Positions 24,901 to 34,439 of a DNA stretch of 64,000 nt are shown one piece after another. The notes below the pieces were generated by a model. That model saw nothing but the letters and a program-made list of their open reading frames with translations. It made no database searches and was not told where the DNA came from. Every line of letters begins with the position of its first letter. Positions within the stretch are counted from its first letter, which is position 1. This DNA comes from Heligmosomoides polygyrus polygyrus (lineage: Eukaryota > Nematoda > Chromadorea > Rhabditida > Heligmosomidae): positions 9,486,001-9,550,000 of the forward strand of contig OX377202.1 in assembly GCA_947396885.1 (NCBI GenBank). Reading direction: 5' to 3'. A program made the position numbers and the translations under genes.

Positions 24901-25382
24901 TTGTTGCTACGACACTGGATGCTGAGAAAAACTGCAGGGAAAGGTAGAGTGTATTGCCAACCATCATCAGTGCAAAACCGGTAAGAAGCGGAGCTCGAAC
25001 CTGAACAGCGAGCCGTTATCTCTCATTTTCATGGTAATTATGACACTGTGAAAACTATACCTGTTCAATTCGATTGCTCCAATATCCAAACGTCGGAGCG
25101 GAAATACACTGACCGAAACTGTACAGCGCTACAATGTACCCATACTGAGTTTCTACGGCTTCCGGATTTAGCTTTAAAAGCAAGCGTGTAGAGGAATTTT
25201 AACAAAACATAAGTGCTTTCATCAGAAACTTGACGTCTACCCACCTTTCGCAGATATGGCCACATTGAGCTGAGCAAGATGGTGAACTGTGTGGCTTGTA
25301 TAAACGAGCAAGCTCCAGCGATATAAATGGACAACCAAGGTGTTTTCGATTGTTCTTTCTCCATTTGAGAGCCATCATGGAT
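15997..25382 (-). CDS. MFSD8/CLN7-like MFS transporter, copy 1
   Basis: Membrane protein of the major facilitator superfamily; the closest family I recognise is MFSD8/CLN7, a lysosomal membrane transporter/channel. Exons in transcript order: 25382-25245, 25171-25061, 25000-24865, 23180-23067, 21261-21083, 20800-20706, 20635-20495, 19767-19658, 19186-19119, 18397-18296, 18141-18074, and 16157 to about 15997. All junction phases fit. Diagnostic segments are SSMWPYLRK, SFGQCISAPTFGYWSNR, GTGNMALLRAY, GPAFQLLFTPLGSEG, FEERYDVL, SEIIGPRRQ and GTLQGIFQMAGSSGSIVGP, each with a counterpart in vertebrate MFSD8. In the last exon an 8-A run (16,052-16,060) shifts the frame to a TGA at 16,046; the frame matching copies 2 and 3 would end at 15,997. 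The N-terminal exon upstream of 25,382 was not found. Introns hold SINEs, MITEs and mariners. Confidence 0.75.
16394..16431. repeat. Short hairpin in the last intron of MFSD8-like copy 1
   Basis: CCAGACGTT and AACGTCTGG form 9-bp arms around a GGCC-rich core. The rest of the last intron (16,158-18,073) holds a minisatellite at 17,070-17,247 and otherwise nothing I can name. Confidence 0.5.
17070..17247 (+). repeat. 42-bp minisatellite, about 4.3 units
   Basis: Units start at 17070, 17112, 17154 and 17196 (the last is 41 bp) plus a partial unit, each beginning GAATCC and continuing ...GACGAC...TCAGC(A/G)CGT. The 42-bp period equals 14 codons, and one frame stays open through three units (ES-LRKLDDVFSASS-type repeats). 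It lies in an intron of a minus-strand gene, so the open frame is probably a by-product of the period. Confidence 0.75.
18518..19088. mobile_element. TTAA-flanked TIR element (571 bp) in MFSD8-like copy 1 intron
   Basis: The ends share the inverted repeat TTCGCACACTTTTGCGGCA (left about 18,522) and TGCCGCAAAAGTGTGCGGA (right, ending about 19,084). TTAA stands outside on both sides (18,514-17 and 19,089-92). A TTAA duplication suggests a piggyBac-like non-autonomous element. The 131-codon frame inside is low-complexity His/Arg/Ser and is not supported as a gene. Confidence 0.65.
19891..20219 (+). mobile_element. SINE family A, copy 2
   Basis: The direct repeat TAATATCGCTGAGA (19,891-904 and 20,206-219) brackets the insert. 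The head is GTGGAGCGCAGTCGGAGGAGG, with box B GGTTCGGATTTCC and a CTTTATCC tail. It sits in the intron between exons 7 and 8 of MFSD8-like copy 1. Confidence 0.88.
21312..22128 (-). mobile_element. Degenerate mariner, family B copy 2
   Basis: The left end TTAGGCTGTCGCAAATTTAATC and right end AATTTTGCAACAGCCTAA are inverted repeats flanked by TA (21,310-11 and 22,129-30). At 817 bp it lacks the N-terminal half of the transposase. The C-terminal catalytic region is recognisable on the minus strand but is broken. It lies in the exon 4-5 intron of MFSD8-like copy 1. Confidence 0.8.
22131..22981 (-). mobile_element. Degenerate mariner, family F
   Basis: The ends share GTCCCAT(A/T)AT in inverted orientation, and the element is flanked by TA (22,129-30 and 22,982-83). 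The minus frame 22,469-22,666 encodes a transposase piece, including VVHYSLLPDGQAITADLF and MDNARPH, which carries the second catalytic Asp. The left TA is the same dinucleotide that ends the neighbouring family B copy. Confidence 0.75.
23325..23625 (+). mobile_element. Repeat family SINE-B, copy 1
   Basis: About 300 bp matching 24,278-24,600 in inverse orientation. It contains a tRNA-like block: box A GGTTGGCGCAGTGGATAGCG at about 23,509 and box B GGTTCTATCCCC at about 23,560, ending near TTATTATTATGTG. The conserved non-tRNA body (GCCTCCAAAATTGCAGTGAG through AGGATGTAGGGTTCC) lies upstream of the tRNA-like block, which is unusual for a SINE. Confidence 0.65.
24032..24240. mobile_element. 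Foldback MITE, about 209 bp
   Basis: Inverted arms of about 50 bp share ATGTCGCGTAGGTGAGCAGC and ATTGGTA(G/A)GTGGGA. No coding sequence. It is located in the exon 3-4 intron of MFSD8-like copy 1, between the two SINE-B copies. Confidence 0.75.
24278..24600 (-). mobile_element. Repeat family SINE-B, copy 2
   Basis: Inverse orientation of the 23.3-kb copy. On the minus strand it shows TAGTTGGCGCAGTGGATAGCG (box A), GGTTCGGTCCCC (box B) and the same TATTATTATGTG end. The two copies flank the foldback MITE and could pair in the pre-mRNA of MFSD8-like copy 1. Confidence 0.65.
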
Positions 25383-25502
25383 CTGACATAAACATTCAGA
25401 TAAACTGGAAAACCTGTACAACATGCCCAGAATGGTAGAGTTTCTAAAACTCTGCTAGAATAAAGTGAAAGTATAGACTATAAAACCAGGAACGAGGAAA
25501 TA

Positions 25503-27093
25503 TTAGGTCGTTGCACATGAAATGGCCAGTTTCGCTACCTCAATTTCTGGTAGATTTTTCGTGGCTAGGAGGCGGGTGTAGCGCAGTCGGAGGAGGCGCG
25601 ACTGTCGCGTGCACCCGATACCAGATTCCTGGTTCGGATTTCCCGCCCAGGCCAACCAAGCCTTCCATCCCTCCGGGGTCGGTGAATTGGTACCAGACGA
25701 GTCTGGGAAGGATAAAGCGGTGACTTGTTCATCGGATGGCCACCGCAAGTCATTGTATAGCCGAATGCGCATTTAAATCGTCTCCACGACATCCCGTAGA
25801 AGTAGAATGCGTGGCGCATCCCAAAAGGGATTGAGTAACGCCGTCCTTTATCCTTATCCTTATCCTTTTCGTGGCTGAGAATGTTTACGTTTAGACATTG
25901 TGCATACTTTCTAAAGGGCAGAATCTCCATTTTCTTACCATTCATAGCTATTGTGATATCACTGCCTCCTGCTGAGGTTTTGACGTCGTTCTTAGAGTAT
26001 GAATCTACGTGATATCCGGATCCTCTATTATATGAATGGAAAAGTGGACACAACGCTGCGGCCGTAGCTCGCAACATCAACGCTGCATTTGGGAAGCATT
26101 TCTCTAAAAAATCCTACAATTCGCCATTGGTTCAAAAATCTTCGATCTGGAGATGAAACTCTTGAAGATGAAGACAGAGGTAGGCCGCCATCACTTCTTA
26201 AGGACGACCAACTCAAAGCGGGTACCCGTCAATCTGTGAGAGAGCCAGCACAGCACTTCGGCGTTGATGGCAGCACTGTCAGACACCACTTAAATGCGAT
26301 CGGAACAGCAAAGAAATTGCATAAATGGATCCCGCAGGAAGTGACCGCCAGACAGATGCTGAAGCGCCACGACACTTTTGTACCGTTGAGGCTGCGCAAA
26401 CTAAGAGAGCCTTTTTCTCACAGGATCGTGGCATGCGAGGAGGAATGGACCCTTTATGACAATGGTCGGCGCTGTGCACATTGGCTGGAAAAAATGAGAG
26501 TCCCAAAGGGAAAAAACCAAACCAAGAGCTCCATCCAAATAAGAACGTGGTGACCGGATAGTGGACAATGGCTGGTGCAGTCCATTACAAATTCTTGAAG
26601 ACTGGAGAGACTATCACAGCGAAGAAGTACTGTGCCGAAATTGAAGTGATGTATCAGAAGTTGATTGAAAGACAGCCGGCTTGGATCAGTCAAAGAGGCC
26701 CAATCCTAGCGCCTGACAACTCGCGACCGCATGTCTCATCTCATAAATTGTTGTCTGGAAACGGGATGAACTGGGAAACTGCCACATCCAGCATATTCAC
26801 CAGATCAGTCCCCTACCGACTATCTTTTTCAAGCATTCAGATCGTTATGTAAAGGATAAAAACTTCCGCATCCAAGTTGATGTCGAATATGACTTGTTAA
26901 GTTTTATTAATTCCCGTAATTCCGATTTTCAAAAATATGGAATGGCGAGGCTGTTGTTGCGTTGGAAAAAGCGTAGTAATTGTAATGGTGCTTTTTTAAA
27001 TTAACAACATTGCCTCCAAGCAAAATTATGATCTATCAAAGTGTCAGCCAAAATCGGCCACATTTCACAGACATTTCACATGCAAGGACATAA
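25503..27093 (+). mobile_element. Mariner family C copy 1, decayed, with SINE insertion
   Basis: The left end TTAGGTCGTTGCACATGAAA follows TA (25,501-02). The right end, read on the minus strand, starts TTATGTCCTTGCATGTGAAA before TA (27,094-95). Transposase pieces on the plus strand are 26,089-26,553 (GDETLEDEDRGRPP, HTH, WIPQEV linker, then VACEEEW in place of a DE-W motif) and 26,568-26,852 (TGETITAKKYCAEIEV, PDNSRPH). The first catalytic Asp is Glu and the third motif is out of frame, so it is inactive. A SINE-A (25,567-25,865) interrupts the 5' UTR. Confidence 0.85.
25567..25865 (+). mobile_element. SINE family A, copy 3 (cleanest copy)
   Basis: 299 bp with an 11-bp target duplication TTTTCGTGGCT (25,556-66 and 25,866-76) inside a mariner. 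Box A is TAGCGCAGTCGG, box B GGTTCGGATTTCC, and the tail (TTATCC)n. Because it interrupts mariner family C copy 1, it is younger than that mariner insertion. Confidence 0.92.
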
Positions 27094-27095
27094 TA

Positions 27096-28378
27096 TTAGG
27101 TTGTAACGAATTAAATGGCACTGGCTCGCGCCATTTTTTGGCGCGTCTTTACGCGTTTGATCAAGAACAAACCGTAACATGTGGCATATCATTTAGAAGC
27201 GCAAACTTTGCTCTACCGGAGAGTACCAAACTTTCTATGTAAAAGTGGGAAAACTTTAGAGTTTTATTGACTTCTTTGCAGATGGACAAAAGGGTAATCC
27301 GAGGCGTTTACTTGTATGAATTCAAGCTGGGCACTACAGCTAAGGAGGCGGACGAGAAGATCAACGCCGCATCCGGTCAAGGATGTTCCACAATTCGGAC
27401 GGCGTATCGTTGGCATCAGAAGTTCTGGAATGGAGATGGGAGCTTGGAAGAACATGAAGATCGTGGGAGGCATAGTGATGTTGATGAGGACAAGCTGAAA
27501 GATGTGGTAGAGGAGGATCCACACAAAGGTACCAGGGAGATAGCGAAGGTTCTTGACGTCAGTCACAACACAGCTGCCCGGCATCTGAAGGAAATTGGAA
27601 AGACCAAAAAGCTGGAAAGATTGGTGCCTCACGAGCTGTCTGAGGAGCAAAGAAACCGACGATATGAGATCTCGTCCGCACTGCTTCTACGGAACGAAAC
27701 GGACCCATTCCTTGATCGCATCGTAACCTGTGACGAGAAATGGATAACGTACGACAACAGGCGACGATCGGCACAGTGGGTGGACAGCGATGAGAGCCCC
27801 AAGGTTTTTGCGAAGCCGGAATTGCACCAAAAGAAAGTAATGGTGACAGTATGGTGGTGTTCGCTGGGAATTATTCACCACAGCTTCCTCCCTCCCGGTG
27901 AATCCATCACGGCAGAGAAGTACTGCATTGAAATTGAAGAAGTGATGAAAAAGTTGAAGGATATCCGGCCGGCCTTGGTAGACCGAAGACGAGTTCTCCT
28001 TCTGCACGACAATGCTCGCCCCCATGTAGCACGAATGACGTTGCAGAAACTGAATGAGCTGAGCATTGAAACTCTACCACATCCTCCGTTTTCTCCCGAC
28101 CTCTCCCCAACAGACTACCATTTCTTCAAGCATCTTGGCGACTTCTTGGTAGGGAAAATATTCAAATACCAACAGGATGCCGAAAGTGCCTTCGAAGATT
28201 TCGTCAATTCCAGAACTTCTGATTTTTATGCTACTGGGATAAATAAGCTTGTGTCACGTTGGCAAAGATGAGTAGAATCAGATGGTTTTTATTTCGATTA
28301 ATAAACTTGCCTACAAGCCGAGATATTAACTGTTTAAATTTACAGTGGTTCAGTGCCATTTATTTCGTTACAATCCAA
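27096..28378 (+). mobile_element. Bandit-like mariner, copy 1 (full length)
   Basis: 1283 bp flanked by TA on both sides (27,094-95 and 28,379-80). The inverted ends are TTAGGTTGTAACGAATTAAA and, from the right, TTGGATTGTAACGAAATAAA, with 25 of the first 28 positions equal. It contains one uninterrupted transposase gene and is the best preserved of three copies in the window (others at 54,032-55,257 and 61,688-62,966). The left flanking TA is shared with the end of mariner family C copy 1. Confidence 0.93.
27282..28271 (+). CDS. Mariner transposase (cecropia/bandit-like), apparently intact
   Basis: DDE/D transposase that would bind the element's own inverted ends and cut and paste at TA sites. 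It is 329 residues from the ATG at 27282, a typical mariner length. The frame is open further upstream, but the ATG aligns with start positions in the sister copies. The N-terminal part has paired HTH regions (YLYEFKLGTTAKEAD; REIAKVLDVSHNTAARHL). The linker is VPHEL, and the catalytic triad is D151 (TCDEKW), D243 (HDNARPH) and D278 (SPTDYHFF), exactly the D,D34D spacing. The WVPHEL of the sister copies is LVPHEL here. It contains no stops or frameshifts. Close similarity to Hsmar1-type mariners is recalled, not searched. Confidence 0.92.
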   Translation: MDKRVIRGVYLYEFKLGTTAKEADEKINAASGQGCSTIRTAYRWHQKFWNGDGSLEEHEDRGRHSDVDEDKLKDVVEEDPHKGTREIAKVLDVSHNTAARHLKEIGKTKKLERLVPHELSEEQRNRRYEISSALLLRNETDPFLDRIVTCDEKWITYDNRRRSAQWVDSDESPKVFAKPELHQKKVMVTVWWCSLGIIHHSFLPPGESITAEKYCIEIEEVMKKLKDIRPALVDRRRVLLLHDNARPHVARMTLQKLNELSIETLPHPPFSPDLSPTDYHFFKHLGDFLVGKIFKYQQDAESAFEDFVNSRTSDFYATGINKLVSRWQR

Positions 28379-28595
28379 TATTTACATCGTATTCGGTAGG
28401 GCGGTAGATACACCGCACTAACTGCCTAGTCAAGTAAAACCCTCCATCTTTTCTGATTTGGCCTAGTGGTTCTGGTGGATAACTCAGTATAGAGGATGAA
28501 GGAGATGCAAAGCCTTACTGAAGGAGAACAGATCAACAACAATAGAAGCTCTTTTATGCTGTCAAATTTAACACGGGAAGGGGCATCGTTAGGGC

Positions 28596-28795
28596 ATCGT
28601 TAAGCGGCTGACCAACACCGATCTTTGCTGTTATCAGAGCAATAAATATGTGCATATTTACTGCATGACTCTTTGCTCATACGAAAAGAGCGATCATTTT
28701 GAGTGATGTGTGGTGACACTCCAGAACTGGTCTTTTTAAAGCAATTTTTAAATCAATGTTCTTGAGGTGCGCTACAAATTCCACATCTAAATGAA
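28596..28795 (-). promoter_or_regulatory. Conserved block upstream of MFSD8-like copy 1
   Basis: About 200 bp resembling 57,671-57,840 upstream of copy 2, same orientation relative to the genes. Shared pieces include GATGTGTGGTGACA, GTGCATATTT and CATCGTTAAGC. A short frame with CHHTSLK in common is seen on the minus strand in both. It may be the promoter or a 5' exon of the duplicated gene. The rest of 28,379-28,931 shows nothing else. Confidence 0.5.
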
Positions 28796-28931
28796 CTCGT
28801 GGCATTTGGTCTGTCTTTTCTTCAGTCAAAAAGGTCCATCTTCGGACAGCAAACAGTACCTAGAGAACATTTTAACGTAATCGCTGTGATATGCTTTACA
28901 AGTTCAGTTCTATTAATATGCTTTTATTATA

Positions 28932-30187
28932 CCAGGCTGTCCAATAATTCGTGTCCGAAAGTTTTCAAAATTGTATAATTTTCCTTAGAGGTGTTATAAT
29001 ATCACGCCAGTGTAAAAACCTTCTAGAAGGTTCTCCAGAGTTCCACGCCAGGGGTATATAAGGCGCAGTTGCCGCGTCTAGCTACCAGTACAAGCTGAAG
29101 TGGACCAAGGTCGAATTCGTACGTTCGTGTTCTACGAGTGACTGCTGGGCAACGACACGGGCACCGCGGTCGCCAACATCTGCAGAGCGTGCAAGGAGGA
29201 TGCAGAGTCCCAACGCACAGTCAAGCGCTGGTTCAATCGTTTCGAGAGCGGCGACATGACCCTCGAGGACAGGGAGCACAGCGGGAGGCCTTCTACGGTT
29301 GATGATGACGAAGTCCGTCGCTGTATCAAGGAGAAGCCGGAAGCCACCACCCGTGAAATGGCGACGACGCTCGGCTGCAGCAAGTCCACCATCCACAATC
29401 GACTCAACTTACTCGGCTACCACAAAGTTCTGGTCCGTTGGATCCCCCACCGTCTGACGGACGCCAACAAGCAGAGCCGCGTGGCCGTCTGCCAGTCCCG
29501 CCTCCTTCGTCCACATCGCAAGGAATTTCTCGAGGACCTGGTCACTGGGGATGAGAGCTGGGTCCTCTACGACAACGTCGCTCGCCGTGCCGTCTGGATA
29601 CCGCGCGGAGAAGAGCCGCCGACGACGCAGAAAGCCGACCTGCACCCGCTGAAGATCATGCTCTGCTGCTGGTGGGAAGCCAAGGGCATGCTGTACTTCG
29701 AGCTGCTCCCGCAAGGCAGGACGGTCACCGCCTCCATCTACACCGATCAGCTCGAGAAACTAGCCGCCGCCATCCGTGAAAAGCGTCCCCAACGGGCCTC
29801 GGTCCACCTGCTGCACGACAACGCGCGCCCCCACGTGGCGAAGGAGACCCAACAGAAGTTGGCGACGCTCGGCTGGGAAACGGTTGCCCATCCGCCGTAT
29901 TCCCCGGACCTCGCCCCCTCCGACTACCATTTGGTCCGCCCGCTGAAGCACCGTTTGGCCGGAAGAAAATTCACCAACTACGACAACCTCAAATCCGACA
30001 TCGCGGACTTCTTCGAGTCGCAGCCCTCGGAGTTCTGGGCGAAGGGCATCGACGACCTGCCCTATCGATGGGCCACTGTTGTGGATAACCGTGGTGATTA
30101 TATTGTTGATTAGACTTGTTTTTCAATAAAGTTGAAAAAAAAATAAAAATGGTGAAATTTTCGGACAAGAATTATTGGACAGCCTGG
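28932..30187 (+). mobile_element. GC-rich mariner, family D copy 1
   Basis: 1256 bp between TA sites (28,930-31 and 30,188-89). Inverted ends are CCAGGCTGTCCAATAATTC and GAATTATTGGACAGCCTGG. A TATATAAGG promoter element lies at about 29,055 just ahead of the transposase gene, and AATAAA at about 30,125 follows it. Its GC-rich third codon positions contrast with the surrounding DNA, which suggests a recent arrival from a different base-composition background. An internally deleted sister is at 52,872-53,751. Confidence 0.93.
29100..30113 (+). pseudogene. Mariner family D transposase with dead start and early stop
   Basis: Compared with the sister copy, the start codon is GTG (29,100) instead of ATG, and codon 14 is TGA (29,139-41) where the sister has TGG. 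From the internal ATG at 29,256, 285 residues are open. They include the HTH, the WIPHRL linker, VTGDESW, HDNARPH and SPDLAPSDYH with 34 residues between the last two Asp. The catalytic domain is therefore whole, but the first ~50 residues, needed for end binding, cannot be made in frame. Confidence 0.88.
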
Positions 30188-30189
30188 TA

Positions 30190-30693
30190 CATTAATAGCC
30201 AATGAGCGAATAATGAATGACTACGCCTTCATAACGGTACAAGACGAGCCATTCAGCAGGATTTACCGTCCTTCGGATGTCTCTCAGTAGTTTTAAGAAG
30301 TTTGTCAGCGGATTAGCTCTAAATGTGTAGTGTGTTTCTTTTTGCTACTGTTATTTCCTACACCTTCCTTTTATTTGAGATGGTATTGATTTTATTACAT
30401 CTGGTAGTTCATTATTTGTTTCTTTTACGTCAGTCTTACAGTGTAAGATACGAATTGTAGCATCCGCGCGAAAACTCACGCCTCAAAATGAAAAGGATCA
30501 TACTATATAATAATCCGCTAAGCGATGAGTCATAAAATAGGGGAAATTACGGGGAAGTTACGGGGCACAAATTAAGGCAAGAAAATAGCGGAAAATATCA
30601 AGACACCTTCTACGTGCGAGGCTATGCAGTAGACCTGCCGAACACGTCGGCGACCGTGTATGGCGAGCCGTAGACGCGCCGAACACGTCGCCA
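30190..30693. other. Intergenic, nothing recognised
   Basis: No gene or element end could be supported. Confidence 0.35.
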
Positions 30694-31012
30694 ACTTCAG
30701 CCCTAGGGGTAATCGAGGTCGCTGAACATGATTATGAAGTTTGTTTTTGAAGTGTAGATCACACCTATCGATATCGATCAAATTATCGATTTTTATGCAT
30801 GTCGTCCAAGTGGTCTGAAACTTCAGTCCTGGGGGTAATCGAGGTCGCTGAACGCTGAACAGGCGTCGGCAACCGTGTGTCTGGGCATTTAGATGATCAT
30901 CGACGGAAGGCTTTCACAGCAGGGAAGAAAATCGATATCGATCGATATTATCGATTTTTTGCGGATGTCGTTCAGGTGGTGTGGAACTTCAGCCCTAGGG
31001 GTAATCGAGGTC
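30694..31012. repeat. Three spaced copies of CTTCAGYCCTRGGGGTAATCGAGGTC
   Basis: Copies begin at about 30,694, 30,821 and 30,986. The two spacers each carry a palindromic ATCGATATCGAT cluster followed by TATCGATTTTT and ATGTCGT(C/T)CA(A/G)GTGGT. It behaves like a 127-165 bp degenerate tandem repeat. No coding sequence. Confidence 0.7.
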
Positions 31013-31432
31013 CTGGCCGATGGTTTTCTCCCAGATTTAACCGATCGGGTTGGGGAGGGGGTGGGAGACATGCGGGTATTATGGCAGAAGGAGTGCTCCA
31101 CAACAGTCTGAGGACTGAAGCACTGATTAACGCAAATAAATTACGTTTCTGAACTGTCTGAAGATAGTAGAGACGTTGAAGGGATGTTGAAAATGGAGGG
31201 AGGGAGAGCTGGACGGCTTCATATCGAAGAACTACTCACCTGATAGATTAAAGAAGGTAGACCAAGGTTCTAATTACTAAGGTTTTCAAATACCTCTTTT
31301 CACTGCTAAGGTGCCGAGAAGGCTGCACAAGCAGAGCAGCTGCTTGAAGTGAGTGATCTTGGCTTAGTGACTCTCTAAGGTCGCGCGAAGCGCGCAGGTG
31401 TGAGACACGCCGACAGGCGTGTCGGACGCTTG

Positions 31433-31433
<1 letters not shown>

Positions 31434-31491
<58 letters not shown>

Positions 31492-31578
31492 ATGTGGGCA
31501 TTGTGCACTTGTAAATAAATAAATAAATAAATAAATGTGGGCATTGTGCACTTGTAAATAAATAAATAAATAAATAAA
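31434..31578. repeat. Compound (TAAA)n array with interposed 20-bp unit
   Basis: Three (TAAA)n tracts of decreasing length (about 15, 6 and 6 units) are each followed by GTGGGCATTGTGCA; the second and third tracts are preceded by CTTGTAAATAAA. The AAAT frame produces a meaningless repeated FIYL peptide on the minus strand. Confidence 0.85.
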
Positions 31579-32803
31579 TGTGGGCATTGTGCATGAAGTC
31601 AGCTGTAGTGCCTAGCGGTAACCCAGTGCTTCACTTGATAGCACAGTTTGGCAGAATTGAATGCGTGAATATACTAGCATCTCCGAGCGGAACGCTTACG
31701 AGGAAAGCAACTATAGATTAGCACGCTTGAGCAATCGATATTGGTGAGCGCAGTAAACTACTGCACTGACAACTTGTGAGGCCGAAATGTGGACAACAGC
31801 ACAAAACTCTTGAAAGCGATAGATCTAGCTAACATTGTGAGAACTGAAGCGAGAAACTCAAAAGTGAGTTGAGATTGAAGATGAATAAACAAAGCAACGT
31901 CAAAAGAAACATCAATGTTGCATTGAGTCCGCTTCCATCTTGCATACATTCTACCTTTATCCATGTTAAGAATGCATACGGTCATGGATCTACGTGGATA
32001 AGTCTGATGCATTTTTTTGTTACTGAAGATGCGCCGGTATTATTCCTTTTATTGCTGTTGCTTTTACTAGCAGTCTTTTCTCTATTTTCTTCTGAACATG
32101 TCTTGTTACTCGTTCCTTTTTTGCCTGAATTTCGAACACTTCTTCTTGACGTATGCAATAAATAAATAAATTAAGCAAAAGAGAGCCCTGTTGCGCCCTT
32201 AAATCCAGTGCTACGTGTTGTTGGCTATGGCTTCGAAGGGTTTGGTTAAAGAAAACACTGCTTTCCAGATTTCTAATGCAAGATTGGTGAGGGTAAGTTT
32301 CGCGCTTATTATCGAACCAAAAAAAAGTGTATGACTCATTCTTACTCCTTTGGTACCCCCAACTGGTTCAGAAATTTTTTTCTCGAGATGAATGCATGAG
32401 AAAGGAACACGACATCGTCTATGATAACCCAGTCCACATAGGTTTGAATCCAACAGCATGTGTTAGGTAAAAGGCACTCTACCTTGGGAGTTTTACACAG
32501 CATGGCAACCGTGTGGAGCTGCTAAAAACGGACGACTGCATTGTGGTTTTTGAGCAGTATCGATACGTGCTGACTATGGAAATCAAGTGCGACATTATCG
32601 CAGTAAACCTATAAGTAGTGCCAGAACTACTAATCCAGATTTGCAGCGGTTTCGAAACCTGTTTTAGGTCTTGTAAAGCCGAATACAAGTGCTTGGAAGT
32701 ATCTTACCTAAAAAACAAGTAGGTTTAGGTTTAGTCCTTCCATTCATAAGAAACACCTGCAACACCTTCCGTCCCGTTGATCATCATGTTGCTCGAGCGG
32801 GCG
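31579..32803. other. Intergenic, nothing recognised
   Basis: A short AATAAATAAATAA run at about 32,157-32,170 might be the tail of an unrecognised retroelement. No gene supported. Confidence 0.35.
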
Positions 32804-33028
32804 TCACCAGCGTCTCCATTCGTCCATGTCGCGTGACAAAGTGTTCCAATGGACCTTCCTCGCTCGAGGGACACGAAGAGCGTCATATCGGCCGTTCAGG
32901 GCTTTCACGAAGAAGTCCGACCAACGCGTTGGTGGGCGTCCCGGTGTTTTCTTGACATCCCGCGGAATCCAACCGTGACGGCTCTCGTCCAGCGTATCTT
33001 TGCGAAGCGCACTACGTGGCCGGTCCAC
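32804..33028 (-). mobile_element. RTE-like LINE fragment (C-terminal end)
   Basis: The minus frame contains the C-terminal signature common in nematode endonuclease/reverse-transcriptase LINEs: WIPRDVKKTPGRPPTRWSDF, then a YDALRVPRAR-type block and RDMDEW. A frameshift separates it from the upstream WTGHVVRFAKIRWTRA part. No RT or endonuclease domain remains nearby. Confidence 0.72.
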
Positions 33029-33897
33029 CTAATTTTCGATGATTTTCAAAAAAAATTTGGAAAAAATCACAAGAATATCCCAATTAAACGTCCCCATGTC
33101 TGTTAGAACATTTTTTTCATCAAACAAGTGAGCGCTGTCGATATTCTCAAGAGCTTTGATAAAGATCAGCCCGAATTACGTCTGCCTCTGTGCCAAAGCA
33201 TTCGACCCTCTTCTTCTCCTGCTGTCATATGGGCGCGCAAGCTTAGCTGGTGTTTAAGCACAAAAACTGTCGCGATTTGCTTAAAAGCAGCAACGTTTAC
33301 ACAAATGGAAAAAACGTTTAGAGTTCCATGCTTCGTCAGTGTTTGATGATAAGAGATACTTTGCCAGCGCCAGGCAGTCGAAAATTGGATTGGAAAGCCC
33401 TGTGAAACAGCGACAACACTAGACCAGTGGAAATAAATGTGTTTTGTTCGACGAAAAAGCTATAGGGTGCTTATCGCTTCAGCTAGAGGACTTTTCTCTT
33501 CAAATTCGCGATTATGAAGCGTCGCTCCTCCTGTGTGTCTTGAGCAGAACACTCACCTAGCCGCTATGACACACAACCAGAAGTGTCGAAAATATCCCGG
33601 CAGGTTGCTTGAACTTGGGTGATAGAATTGCCACCGAATAGCTTCTACTTGGCTTACTGGTCATCGTCAACGATTTGTTGTCTATTTGTGAGCAACAGTA
33701 AATTCTCATAATCATTTAATACAAAAATAATATGAAACCACTCTATCTATTCGTGCCATACTGTGGGCACAAGAAGCAATGATTAAAAAAGAAATCCTGT
33801 GCTTCCTCCGCGCAGGATGATGCGATAGCGTTCTGACAGCATTGGAATTATATTTGGCGAAAGAATACCCATAGCCCAATAATTATAGATATCTGAG
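33029..33897. other. Intergenic, nothing recognised
   Basis: No gene, repeat or element end supported. Confidence 0.35.
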
Positions 33898-34195
33898 CAG
33901 TGGCGTGTAAAGCCCAGTCGGAGGAGGTGCAGGCTGTCGCGCACAAAAGACACCAGGTTACTGGTTCGGATTTCCCGCTCAGGCCAACCAAGCCTTCCAT
34001 CACTCCGCGGTATCATATCTGAGTGGCGGTCGGCGAATTGGTACCAGACTTGTCTGCGAAGGATAAAGCGCTGACTTGTTCATCGGCTGGCCGCTGCAAG
34101 TCATTGTATGGCCAAATACGCATTCAAGTGTATCCCGTACAACTAGAATACGTGGCGCATTCCAAACGGAATTGAGTAACGCTGCGCCTTTTTCC
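33898..34195 (+). mobile_element. SINE family A, copy 4 (diverged)
   Basis: GTGTAAAGCCCAGTCGGAGG head, GGTTCGGATTTCCCG box B and the shared body to TTGAGTAACGC. An extra ~20 bp containing CATATCTGAGTGGCGGTC interrupts the body at about 34,012 and resembles the 5' flank at 33,887-33,906, as if by a local duplication. Target repeats are no longer clear. Confidence 0.78.
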
Positions 34196-34439
34196 TAATA
34201 TCCTTTCTCTGATAGCCATGCTGCAGTCGGACTTCAACCCTCCTTTTACAACTGAAACGATTTCCACCCGTTTCAGAAGCTCGTCAGCTCATCAACATTT
34301 AAGAAGCATTGTGTTTACCAATTTGTGTCTGTATTATAGTTAAGATGTTAAGTATCACAATCAGGCTAGTAAGGATAAAGAATAAAGGAAGGTGTTCTCA
34401 ATTTATCTTACAAGGGACCGACCCCTCAATATACTTATG

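Noticed and set aside
25565..26080. 171-codon minus-strand frame and similar frames at 486-866, 19,843-20,166, 40,427-40,666 and 55,730-56,308
   Set aside because: The shared peptide comes from reading SINE family A sequence; it recurs wherever the SINE is inserted.
31364..31594. Regular spaced repeats that might suggest a CRISPR array
   Set aside because: Repeats are (TAAA)n microsatellite with one fixed spacer; eukaryotic context and no cas genes.
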